The notes below the pieces were generated by a model. That model was given only the letters and a program-made list of their open reading frames with translations, was not told the DNA's origin and did not search any database. 64,000 nucleotides of DNA from Takakia lepidozioides (taxonomy: Eukaryota; Streptophyta; Takakiopsida; Takakiales; Takakiaceae). The first letter of the stretch is position 1, and every line of letters begins with the position of its first letter. Location: the NCBI GenBank assembly GCA_030704615.1, contig CM060733.1, positions 50,592,001 through 50,656,000 of the forward strand. Reading direction: 5' to 3'. The position numbers and the translations under genes are program-made. Shown piece after piece: positions 1-9,913 of the stretch.

Positions 1-45
1 GGAAGGATGGTTCCATGCAGCTGTGTGTCATTTGCAAAGGTCGCG
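1..45 (+). CDS. Partial exon with a CxxCKGRG cysteine motif
   Basis: At the left edge a frame reads QLCVICKGRG and is followed at once by GTAAAG, a good splice donor. CxxCxGxG is the zinc-binding signature of DnaJ-type cysteine-rich domains. A similar CSVCKGRG motif lies at about 842 on the same strand, so this may be an upstream exon of the same gene or a partial duplicate. The exon is cut by the window edge. Without the donor, the frame runs to a stop at 111-113. Only the motif supports the call. Confidence 0.3.
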
Positions 46-744
46 GTAAAGAAGGTGTGATTCCCTTTATTGTTCCTGCCTCTATCTTATTTATGTGGAG
101 GGTGATGATTTAACGAGTAGCGTCTATGAAATCTCTGAGGGATAGTCAGGGGCCATTTTAGATATGGACCATGTGCTGTTCTGGCAGCTCTGCAGGGACA
201 GAGCAGTGGAGAAAGTGGAAAACGGTAGGGAGTTTAGGTACAACCTCTATGTCTGTAACAATCCATTTTCTCTCTTCAGTTTTTCAAATGCACTCATCTT
301 GGCATTTGTCGTTATCTGGTGTGTCCAGCATATTAAGAGGTTTGCATTTGTTGTGGGAAAGCCAGAATCCTAGCATGAGAACATTGATATGTCACCGGAC
401 AGTACGGGAGGACTAATTTTTAACAGGAGCCTGACACATGGTGCCTTGTAGATGCAAACATTTCCACAGAAAACATGGAAGTGCCCAGAACCCTCAGTGT
501 GAAATCCCAGGAGATACCACAAAAAGTTTGAGTATGTTATGTGTACATGCACTGCCATTGTAAGCAAGTGACTGTGGGGTTCACCCCAGCTTGGTCATGG
601 TCTTACCCCATCAAATGAGCATGCATGTCCACAGACCTCTTTTCTCTTCTGCCCACCAAAGATACTACCCAGCTTTTATATGCAAAGCTCCTACCATGTC
701 GATCAAGGGTTGTTCCCTGCTGCTTCTCCCTGATGTACAAAGCA

Positions 745-959
745 AGATGACTGGCCTAGAGCACAATTTAATTGTCACTAATGCAGCTGTCTTTGGTGGT
801 ACTGCAGGGGGTTTGTTTACAGGGTACCCACTGCAGAGATGTAGCGTGTGCAAGGGCCGAGGCAGGCAACTGTGTGATCCATGCGTGGGCTCTGGCCTTG
901 CCAACCACTGGCTCTATACACCTGTAGACAGGGGTGCCTGGGGACCCAGAGGGTCCTAA
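745..959 (+). CDS. Terminal exon of a DnaJ-type cysteine-rich (zinc finger) protein
   Basis: The frame ends at TAA 957-959 and encodes a glycine-rich stretch (FGGTAGGLFTGYP) and then CSVCKGRGRQLCDPCVGSG, two CxxCxGxG-type motifs. The tail HWLYTPVDRGAWGPRGS resembles the W-x-GPRG ending of small plant plastid DnaJ-like cysteine-rich proteins; that family memory is approximate. Such domains bind two zinc ions and act in protein folding or assembly. The open frame extends upstream to an ATG at 591, but only the part after about 745 looks conserved, so an intron boundary probably lies near there. The G-rich segment could be a membrane or transit-linked part; no signal peptide can be assigned. Confidence 0.5.
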
Positions 960-985
960 GCACGCATGGGCTTGTCTTGTATGCT

Positions 986-1007
986 TCTCTCTCTCTCTCT
1001 CTCTCTC
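986..1007. repeat. CT microsatellite
   Basis: An uninterrupted (TC)n run just 3' of the cysteine-rich exon. From 1008 to about 1570 I see no further coding signal; the short frames there have no recognisable motif. Confidence 0.9.
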
Positions 1008-1575
1008 ACACATGCTCATGTATAGGCTACGGCAAACAACATCTTTTGAGTACGTTCTCTCTCTCATGTATATGCCTTTACTGGGTCTTTATAGAAGGAC
1101 ACGAAAGATGAACCAATAAGATTGTGTGGCAGCTCGAAATCAAACCTAGGTCTCCACTGCCACAACATGGTGCTCTTCTTTTTATTTCTTCCACACGGGT
1201 GGTACAGTAGTCACGGTGAGAGATTCACCACATGTATGTGTGTGTGCCAGGAAGACAGATCTAGCTACATCAAACACTCAATTCATGGGAGGAAAATTTC
1301 AGGGCAGTCTGACATTGTGTCAAGGCTACCTTCCTCCACAACACCTAGGGTGTGTGGAGTGGCTGTGATCAGATTTGAGTTGCGCACCCATCTTATTTGA
1401 AGGGCAGCTTTACTCCAGAGTTTTTACTGGAAATAATCTCAACAAAGTCAGGGGATGATTGAATGGCTAACTGTGTGTCAAACTGCCTTAACAACATGTA
1501 ACGCAAGAGGGTGATCCGCCCTCATGATTGATCAAGCACAACGTTCTGAGGGCTTGCAAGAGGATTGGAATTGAT

Positions 1576-2154
1576 CTAGAATCTATTGTCGTCCACAGTG
1601 ATGCTGTCAGTGATGCTATCGGATGGTGTGTCGTCGAGCCTTTCAACTTGCTTGTCACTCTTCATCCTTGGCTTCTTTGCGTCTGGTGCAAACTTGCCTT
1701 GGGGCCTTTCAACTTGCTTGTCAGTATGAATCCTTGGCTTCTTTGCAACCGGTGCAAATTTACCTTTGGGCCTTTTATGCGACAGCTTTGCAGGAGTTTC
1801 CATGCGGCTTACAGTGGGGCTTCGCTTGCCCTTGCGACCACGACTTTTACCTCTCGACGAGGAAGATGAGTTTCCCCGTCTTGATGAGCTTCCCCGTCTT
1901 GCACGTTTGACCTCCGTTCGGCTGTTTCTGAGGGCCTTCTTCAACCGCGTACCCAGTGACTTTTTTGCCTTGTTGGGTATCTTACGCTCGTATTTGTCCT
2001 CCAGAAACCTGAATATGTCCCGCTGAGTAGAGCCTGGGCGCTCCTTGAGCGCCCACTCTGCATCCTCCACCATGGTTTGGTATGGAGGCTGCTCCCTAGG
2101 ACCGCTTGTCAGATTGCCCATAAATCCTGATACGTCTCTCAAACCTGCTGACAT
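1576..2154 (-). CDS. Linker histone H1-like protein (H15 winged helix plus basic tail)
   Basis: This 192-residue frame starts at ATG 2154 on the minus strand. Residues about 22-85 match the pattern of the histone H1/H5 globular domain: PPYQTMVEDAEWALKERPGS, then aromatic and basic helix positions (DIFRFLEDKYERK) and a KSLGTRLKKALRNS helix. A lysine/arginine/serine-rich tail follows (RRGSSSRRGNSSSSSRGKSR). The last third holds two copies of a 24-residue repeat of the form GKFAPxAKKPRxxxDKQVER. Such proteins bind nucleosomes and linker DNA in the nucleus. It is shorter than typical plant H1 and the tail ends acidic (DDTPSDSITDSITVDDNRF), so it could instead be an H15-domain regulator. An upstream exon cannot be excluded. 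No stop or frameshift interrupts the frame, so it may be functional. Confidence 0.65.
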   Translation of the reverse strand: MSAGLRDVSGFMGNLTSGPREQPPYQTMVEDAEWALKERPGSTQRDIFRFLEDKYERKIPNKAKKSLGTRLKKALRNSRTEVKRARRGSSSRRGNSSSSSRGKSRGRKGKRSPTVSRMETPAKLSHKRPKGKFAPVAKKPRIHTDKQVERPQGKFAPDAKKPRMKSDKQVERLDDTPSDSITDSITVDDNRF

Positions 2155-3660
2155 ATTGTCCAGAGTATCAGGTAGCTAATCCAGGATGAACAGCCTTGTG
2201 AAAGATCATTTTACAAGACTTGCAGCGACTGCGACAAGGGCTACTGAGCAGCTCCAAATTTCGCAAAGAACAATTCACCTTCATTGATTAGGAAAGCCCT
2301 GACAATTTACACATGGTTTTGTTGAGGACCCTCGATCGCTGGCCACCAGCTAGAGATTACTAGCTGGGGCATCAGACAGCGCCTAGACTCAATTTGTGAT
2401 TACCGAGCACTGAGGTCTATGCATTATCAATTTTTGGACCGTCAATCCTGCATAGCAAGAGCTATCGATATCTAGGACTAAATAAAAAGCCTGGGCTGCA
2501 ACTGTTCTGTGAGAACACCAGCCCCAGCAACCGTCATCTATAAACTTTCAGTCTGTTAACTATGGTTATATGCACGGATTCAGCCAAAGTAAGGAGACAA
2601 ACTAAACAGACCATTTACTTACGATGACAACTACATCAGTGTTGTCATCAGTATCCTCAATCCTGGAAGAGAGCCCTCTCTAGCGGCACTGCTATAAAAA
2701 GCAGGATTATTCAAACATGCTGTCGCATAAGCACATCATGTTGTAACGACTTCTTGCCGATGATTACTTTACTATTCATGAATTTACAAGCTGTTAATGT
2801 AGACTAGATCTATATTGTCTAGGAATATAGAGAGATGACCCGAGATCAATCACGAAGTCACTCATTCACTATTCTGGCTAGAGAGTGCAATTTCTCTGCA
2901 CAGAAATTTAGACTCGGTAAATTACAATTGATAGACCTAGAAATCGCGTTTCTCTACACGCACAATTTCACGCACTGATCAACCTGTCTGGACATCCTCA
3001 AGGCAGGTCTTGGAATCGGTAGCACCAGCTTCTCTTTCGAGCAAGGCAAGCTACTGCCGATGTGAGCACGAGAATTCTGTCAAAAATCATAGTGGTGTGC
3101 GAGCTAGCTGCTCCAATGCTAAATTGTGTGATGTACACGACTTATGCAGCACAAACTCTGCAGGACTCGCGATGTGGACTCCATCGTTCTGACAGCGGAT
3201 GCACACTGAATCTGTGCGTATCACTGAACTGAAAGCTTCTTGCTTTGTCATGAATGCAAACAGTGCCAAGTGAGAGATCAAGCATGGCCCCCATGAAGTG
3301 ATAATTTCATACCTACTTTTGAAGTGAATTGCTCCGCGGCCCTTATGTACTTGGATGTAGCTTTCTAGATCTGAAGAGGTAGAAGGAGAACATTAAGACC
3401 AGATTCCAAAGGATAGAGAAGGAGATTTCCAAGAGGCACAAGAATACGAACAGGTAACGAAGACAACCTGAAGAGGCAGTAGTTTCGCATCACGACCTCG
3501 GATCCTTTCTACTTTGTGATTCGCTTAAAATTCAAACTCACCGTCAACTTTTTCAACACCAACGGCTACAAGGTAGTCAGATATCTAGTGGAGAATCTAG
3601 ACCGTTGGTTTGAATAGAATGGATGAACGCAATATAAGTATCTTCGTAGATGAATGTGAA
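2155..3660. other. Non-coding stretch, no supported gene
   Basis: This 1.5 kb lies upstream of the minus-strand histone-like gene and should include its promoter. I see no convincing coding frame, tRNA or repeat. Short frames near 3010-3280 have no recognisable motif. Confidence 0.5.
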
Positions 3661-3675
3661 GTCTATCCTCCATAC

Positions 3676-3698
3676 CCGGCCCGGCCCGGCCCCGTGCC
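3676..3698. repeat. CCCGG pentamer repeat
   Basis: A short run of CCCGG units (cccggcccggcccggcccc), 50 bases upstream of the G-box cluster. Confidence 0.8.
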
Positions 3699-3746
3699 AC
3701 CCGACCTTCAAAATGGGTGATTGCAAAGGAAGTGCCCCCTAGCACA

Positions 3747-3843
3747 TGACGTGGCAACTAGACTGCCACGTGTCATGTTCCGGTTTGCTGGACACGTGCC
3801 TACTACACCCAGGGTCTTTTGGTGGTCTTGTGCCTCTCTATAT
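3747..3843 (+). promoter_or_regulatory. G-box/ABRE cluster with TATA-like box
   Basis: Three ACGT elements lie within 55 bases: TGACGTGG (3747-3754), GCCACGTGTC (3765-3774) and GACACGTGCC (3791-3800). A TATA-like CTCTATATGC follows at 3837-3846, and the first good ATG downstream is at 3983. GCCACGTGTC is the reverse of the classic abscisic-acid response element core ACACGTGGC and also a G-box for bZIP/bHLH factors. The spacing to the TATA box and ATG fits a plant promoter, so the next gene may be stress- or light-regulated. That function is inferred from motifs alone. Confidence 0.5.
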
Positions 3844-3982
3844 GCAGTCCTTCCCTCCTGATTTTCAATATTATTTTTATGTGACAGAATTTGTTGCGGT
3901 TTCTTCGGAAATTTGGTAGGAAGGTTTCCGCATTGGTTTTGTACTAATTATTCGCTTGGTTCGTCCTCAAATTGTTGTCAAA

Positions 3983-6900
3983 ATGCCTCGAATTTACACC
4001 GGAGGTGTCAACGATGAAGCCACCAATACTCCAGCTGGTGAAAGTTTCTCCATGGGTTCCTTTTTTAAATCCAACTGTAACTTAGTTGATTTCCTAGGTG
4101 TTTTAATAAGTCAATGGAGGGGTGATAGACTCTGGCACATCATCTTGAGTATGAAGAGGTGTTAAATTAAAGATTACTAGTGTGGCCTTGGCCATTGAGC
4201 ACATATTCAACTATAAAAGACTCAGGTCTTTTGCTTTTTTCACAGTTACAAAAAATACTTGAAACTCAGTGTCTCCCACACAGGTCCAAAAATTATGAAA
4301 CCACCTCGATGCACCCCTCTCATCGAGAACTTTTCAGCGGTATTAAGAACCCAGGCGGAGGCCTTGCGGTTTGGGAGATCTCAACGTGACAAACAAAACA
4401 AAACAAAACAAACCACCTTGCTTAATATATTGATAGTACATGATGTAATGTACGGTAGCGCTCTCATTCGAAATTAGTAATAAAATATTATACTCTATGC
4501 AATGGCTTAAGTATTGTGTTTTACGAAACTTTTGGGGAAGCTCACTGTTGGGATGGTTCTTGTATTGTAGATGGGAAGAAGGAGCAGGTGTTTGAAGAGT
4601 CAACAATTATTACTCATGAAGTTATTAACCTCGACGATGGAGAGTTGGATGATGACAAATGTTCTCAGCTTGCCAAACTGAAAGAAAAAGCTAAAATGGG
4701 GGTTGAGCAGGTAAAGAACAAATTAGTCGTCAACTTTGTAAAAAAATGATTTGTATTTCCAACTATGCGCATAGTGATGATTCCAATATCTATGAGGAAA
4801 AATCCGGAGAGACAAACGTTGTAAGGAATGTATGAATCAAAGTTTACTTTCGTAACATGAAAATAAATCATATCTCAAGATGCAACAACTCAATTCATTT
4901 TAACTTGCAAATGAGTTTTGTTTTTTGTTGTTTAAAGGGAAACACCTGGGAGCGACAGCTCACAAATGAGTTTTTGTGATACTGTAATCATAAAACTAAC
5001 ATTTGAAGCAATGTTGTGAACAGCTGAATGTTGACGAGAGTGGCACTCCAATAGCTGTCAACGAAAACTTTACAAGTGAGCTCACCTTCCATTTCTTTTT
5101 TTCTTTTTTTTTCCATTTCGTTTTGTAGATATTGATTATTTTCTGCAGTCATTGTGAAAATAGTACCTATTAATATGTTTGTGAAAATATCAAAGGGTTT
5201 TAATTTTTTCCCTTCAAATAATTATGAATAAGGTTCTCAAGGGCTACCACCTAAAAATTATTATTATTATTATTATTTAAAAAAACCTGTTAATATGTTT
5301 TATAATCTAAAGATGGTCTGGTCTCAGCCCTACACAATGTTGACTGCACTAGTTGGGTCCAAGTTTTAAGTCCTGATAAAGCATCAAAAGCTCTTCCAAA
5401 AAGTAATTGAAATCACCAGATATGAGGTATAATTTCTTTAATAAAATAAAAAGGGGACAGCAGCCTTACTCAAATTAAAAGGAACCCCCCCCCAAAAAAA
5501 ACAAGGAAAAAATGACCTCGCCAAAAGCCATAAAATGCTTCATCCACATTATTGTCAGTCTTTAGTCCTTGACAGTTGATGTTCTAAGGGATAAAAGATC
5601 AGAATGGATACCCAACAGGGCTGTAGCCCTGCGGTAAGCCACTGGGGTATTGGCCTGTGAATCTGGGTTTCAAACCCTTGTCATTGGTCTCTCTGGCTGG
5701 CTGAGAGAGGGGTACCAAAAAACAAACCATTTTGTGAATACTACTAAATCATATTTAAAATGTGGGCCCGCAACAAAAGGGTGCACACCTCATGGATGAG
5801 GTTGTAACTTTTTATCCCCAATCATCCATAGGGATGAACCTTATAGTTATGTACAAATCTACTTCATCTGTGTCATGTGGGAAGTGACCATTGCATTTAG
5901 GAGATTATAATAAAATAATGTGCCCCAATTTTTAAATGCATTCCAAAATTGCATGTAAAAACTGGTTAGACCACCAAATTCAAGTATCGAGTTGAATTTT
6001 CCCAGATACATACAGACCCTCCACAATCTGATTATATGGCAGGTCCTAAAGGAATGTCCTCCCCAAAAATCAGACCAAAATTCAGATAGATTGCTATGTA
6101 TGTGAAATCTGGGGGATAGATTGTTAGATTTTGGTTTCCTTCCCAAGTACACCCATGAGGTAATATTTGCTTTCTCATTCCTCTGGTAAGTACGTGCACA
6201 GTAACATTACATAGTGCCTTGTCCAGAAATTTGGGCATTATAGTAAATTCTGAGATGGTCTTTACAGGATTTGCCCATTCGGCCTTAACGGTGTTTTTGC
6301 AGCCCCCCTATTTTGGAAAATTGTAGAGAGTGGAGCTTTAAATACTTCAGGGCGGTATAAATTCCCACATGTGCTCCTCCCTAATCTGCACCATTTACCT
6401 TCAGGCTTCACTTCCATCCACTATCATCCAGGAAAACTTCACCTGGATGAAATCTGAAACGGGTTGATTTGGGTCACCTCGTCCTTTAGGAGAAGAGAAC
6501 TTCGAGAGACTTTGGATAATAGAATACAAAAAATTTACTTCTTAAAATGGGATGATCTCTTAAAAAAAGGGGATGCTCAAACATTCATTTGAGCATTAGT
6601 CAAAACTAATGATACGACTGGCAACCATGGAACAGCGGACCAGAATTTGTCTGGAGCTGGTTCAATAAATAGTGAGACATCCATTGCAACTGATTTAATT
6701 ACAATTACATCAAATGTGAGTTCCAATTTAGCTGAATTTAACTGGATTTAGAATTATTATATTACAAGTAATTTATTTCATACTGTAGAATCAAACAATT
6801 AATTAACTTAAATTACGTAGTTCATTTTTGCTAAGTCTGGTTTGCATCATTTCTAAGTTATAGTTTCGAACTTGATGACCTGTATTATATCATACTTGAG

Positions 6901-8120
6901 ATGAAATAAATCTAACTATTCTTCATCCTGATGGTTTTAGAAACAGATTTTTTCACCCAATTTGGAGAGAAATATTGGAGATACTATCAAAAACACAACA
7001 CTTGGCCCTCTCATAGCAATTCCAGGTACAATCATATGGGTCATCAAACTTACTCACAGTAAACTTGTATGCAAACAAGAGTATACATGAACATACTATC
7101 AATCGATTGAACTTCATGATAGTCAAAGTACCATATCTAGCAACAACTTAAATAACCCAATTATATTTCTTGGTCAAAACTTTATAGTCTTACTTTTATA
7201 TTATATTGATCTATTTTATTACTAAAATTTATAAAATTCAATTTAATAAGTCCATCAACAAATGTTGTATACTATATTTTAATTTAAGACAACATACTTA
7301 GTATCATTCATGTATAAATATTTACATTGTATATTGTATATTGTGGTCATCCAGATAGGGTTTGAAACTTTTATCCATAACAAACATGTGTGGCCTTTGC
7401 CATTGAGTAGGCCTTGTGGTTTGGGGAGTTTTTTTTGTTGTTGTTGTTTATAAAATAAACAGGGGACAGTGGCCCTGAAAAAATATTGCAAAAAGGAAGC
7501 AGAAGGGTGGAGGAGATCTCAACACAAACAAAACAAACTACCTTGCTTAATGTTTGGATTATATACTCAAAAATTGCAATACATATGCAGGTGTTCTTGT
7601 CGATGTTGAGGATAGTCGTGTAATTTTGCAAGGGCATGATGAGGAAAAAGCTTTTTCTGAACATGTGACTCAATCTCTCAACAACCTTCTCATACACGAA
7701 CCTGTTATGGATGATTCGGCTAGTGTTTCGACTACGCCAGAAATTGATACAACAACTTCGTCCAAAGACTCCAAAGGTGGGATTGTCCGCCGTATGACAG
7801 GTGTAGTAAGCTCGCTCTTCAGCAAGAAATCCCTCGGAACTTCTGAGGAACATGTTTCTATAAATGAAGCAAGTATGACTATTTTTAAAACATATTTAAC
7901 AACATTAATATTTCTTGTATTTAATTGTTATATCAGTTAATTAATATTTATTGTTTAAAGTTTTACATGGATATGGATATTCAGAAGACAAATAGATGTG
8001 CTCTAGATTGTAATATTGATTAATTGAAATCATATAATATTTTATTGGTGATGTTTAGATAAAATTATTGAAGAGGTGGACTCCATTTCGGTGCCTACGG
8101 ACCCTCCACAATTAGATCCT
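3983..8120 (+). CDS. Probable multi-exon gene, helical charged protein (unrecognised)
   Basis: Plausible exons: ATG 3983 to about 4070 (MPRIYTGGVNDEATNTPAGE...); a segment ending at donor 4711 (KLKEKAKMGVEQ then GTAAAG); 7591-7872, preceded by acceptor ATGCAG and ended by GTATGA; and 8059-8120, preceded by TTTAG and ended by GTGAGT. The exons are charged and rich in S/T/D/E/K, with amphipathic helix-like segments (LAKLKEKAKMGVEQVKNKLV; GGIVRRMTGVVSSLFSKK). These loosely recall LEA-type stress proteins, which would suit the G-box promoter, but I do not recognise the family. Introns are AT-rich and carry SINE pieces. The 3' end was not found. Exon joins and reading-phase continuity are inferred from splice-like motifs, and the exons may belong to more than one gene. 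Confidence 0.35.
4368..4428. repeat. Dispersed repeat, copy 1
   Basis: The stretch ggccttgcggtttggg, then gagatctcaac, then an A/C-rich acaaacaaaac tract and accaccttgcttaat recurs at about 7400-7550 in the same order and strand. It is a shared interspersed repeat, probably SINE-related. Confidence 0.55.
4925..4978 (-). mobile_element. SINE tail fragment
   Basis: The sequence aaagggaaacacctgggagc then agctcacaaatgag matches the distal part of the SINE at 8340-8576 in the same orientation; the tRNA-like head is absent. The direction assumes the 8.3 kb copy is read from its A box. Confidence 0.5.
5610..5735 (+). mobile_element. tRNA-derived SINE
   Basis: An A-box-like segment (gctgtagccctgcggtaag, 5620-5638) is followed about 27 bases later by a B-box-like ggtttcaaaccc (5666-5677), the internal RNA polymerase III promoter layout of a tRNA-derived SINE. 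An A-rich end (ccaaaaaacaaacc) follows near 5715. There is no acceptor stem pairing, so it is not a tRNA gene. Confidence 0.5.
7400..7552. repeat. Dispersed repeat, copy 2
   Basis: Copy of the 4368-4428 repeat with an internal insertion that includes ataaaataaacaggggacag, itself similar to a stretch near 5440-5465. Confidence 0.5.
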
Positions 8121-8339
8121 GTGAGTACTCTTTTGTTCTAGTATTAAATGAAGGTTGTATTATGACATGATCATAGTCCATAATACTTTACACACACAAA
8201 ATTTTAAATTTAATCAATAATATATTAAAAATATATTTTGTAAGGAAAAGAGGACGGAGGCCTAGAAGGAAATATAACCATAATCAAGGACAACTGCTTG
8301 CATTTGGGCCTCCAACCCCTTTTCCCAAAGAAATGATTT

Positions 8340-8576
8340 AAGAAATCATGTTTTTTCTTTTTCTTTTCAATAAGGGAAACACCTGGGTGCTCCAGCTCAC
8401 AAATCAGGCCCCTTAATAGTGAGGTTAGTGAGGTTATTTCACAGTAACCCGCCATGAGGCATAGGAATGGGGCACCACCCCAGGAACCATACAACACCCG
8501 TCAGTAGCAAGATTTGACCCCAGAATCGTCTGGGTAGCACTCAGTGCACTTGACCAATTGAGCTACTGACTGTTGG
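8340..8576 (-). mobile_element. tRNA-derived SINE, reverse orientation
   Basis: On the minus strand from 8576 the sequence reads gtagctcaattggtcaagtg (A box) and then ggggtcaaatcttgct (B box) about 30 bases on. An unrelated body ends in ttatt and an A/G-rich tail near 8345. This is a clear tRNA-head SINE. Its tail is shared with 4925-4978. Confidence 0.6.
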
Positions 8577-9129
8577 TATAGAAATCATGTTTGAAATTCA
8601 TACCACCCAAGAACTAGCCCCCAAGGGCACGAACAAGTTAACTATTTTTAAATATTTGAAATAATAATAATGTGCTCAGAAATATGGTTAATTTCCTACT
8701 CCAAATCCAGCCAGTAGCTTGGGGTTGGGGCGATTAACAAAATAAATTATAAAACAAAAATAATAATGTATTTTAATTTAATATGATTATAATATGATTA
8801 TAATATGTTATGACAAATATACAAACAACTCAAAATTTATTTTTGGTGGTATGCAGCGTTATTGCCACTTGATGTGTGTAGTTGGTGATTGGTGAAACAT
8901 GCATATAGCTATAGCTTCTAGATAAATCATATTTGACATATGTTGTGTTCTAAACTGAAACAAATAAAATATTCAGACCTAGAATTACTGATCTCACCTC
9001 AATTTTAATTTTTGTAAAAGTTAATTTATTATATTTTACAAAAAGAACAGATGCCAAAAAAACAATTAAACTTGTAAGAAACAGATGTCAAAAATAATTA
9101 AAACAATATGAAAGAAAACACAAGCCATT
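8577..9129. other. AT-rich non-coding stretch
   Basis: No coding frame or recognisable element; A/T-rich with short direct repeats (tatgattataatatgattataat near 8780). Confidence 0.5.
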
Positions 9130-9426
9130 ATGGACATGAATCATTCAAAACAATTTATGTTCTCAAATTCACAATTAAAAAAATGGCTTCGTCGCTGCCG
9201 ATTATTTTGGTTTTCTCTTCGTTGGACGTCCCACCCTCCTCAGTGCCTAAAAAGACTGCCTAGCTGCTCTCCATCTCTTGTCTCTTCTATGGACTTTTTT
9301 GGACTGAATGTGTCATTCACGGTTGAGGAGCTTGGAAGTGCTTTGGAGAGGTTGGATGGCCCACTGGCATTTTTCAAAGTTATGTGGACTGTAATTGGTA
9401 ATGATTTCCTGCTCTATTATGGCTAA
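9130..9426 (+). pseudogene. LINE reverse-transcriptase fragment
   Basis: The frame contains LNVSFTVEELGSALERLDGP, then FFKVMWTVIGNDFL. This matches the N-terminal reverse-transcriptase block of plant LINE ORF2 proteins, in which an E-E-(I/L) helix is followed by a proline/glycine-rich PDG segment and a W-x-x-(I/V)-G-x-D-(L/F) motif. The fragment is short and the catalytic region is missing. It is an old 5'- and 3'-truncated piece. Confidence 0.5.
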
Positions 9427-9639
9427 TAATGAAATTCTTTAAAGAGTCGCGACCTCTTAGATCTCTCATGGGGTTATTGCACTTATTTTGAGGGTTGCAT
9501 ACTGACCTAACGTTCAAACGCCAATGCATCACGTTAGTTCTATATAAAATTAATAAAAATGGAATGAACAAATGTCATTTAAAATAAATCGAATGGTACG
9601 CTAAAATATACCACAAATGGCTAAATAAGCATGGATTAT

Positions 9640-9870
9640 ATGCATTTGTGATAACATTGTCAGTGCTTACAGTCCTAAAATTATTTTAATAAAAAAAAGT
9701 TGGGACCGTCAGTGTTTACGGTCCCAAAATTATGTTAAAATAAAATAAAATAAAATAAAATACATGAAGACCGACATAGTAGGTGGTCCCAAATTATATT
9801 TTAATAAAAGAAATTAGAACCACCAGTATCAGTGGTTGAAAATTGAATAAAATTAAAATGATTGTGGTTT
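9640..9870. repeat. Subterminal-type direct repeats with an AAAAT microsatellite
   Basis: Four related units start near 9658, 9707, 9770 and 9820. Each has a small inverted pair (for example gaccgtcagtgtttacggtc) followed by an A/T-rich spacer ending in ttttaataaa or similar. (AAAAT)n lies at about 9733-9762. Such arrays are typical of the subterminal regions of CACTA-like elements. Gene copy 1 at 9914 loses similarity to copy 2 just beside it, so this may be the end of an insertion. Confidence 0.45.
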
Positions 9871-9913
9871 TGATTTATATACAGTTTATTACAATCTCTT
9901 TTCTTTCTCTTTA

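Noticed and set aside
8500-8576. Functional tRNA gene on the minus strand
   Set aside because: A and B boxes are present but acceptor and anticodon stems do not form; a SINE head explains it.
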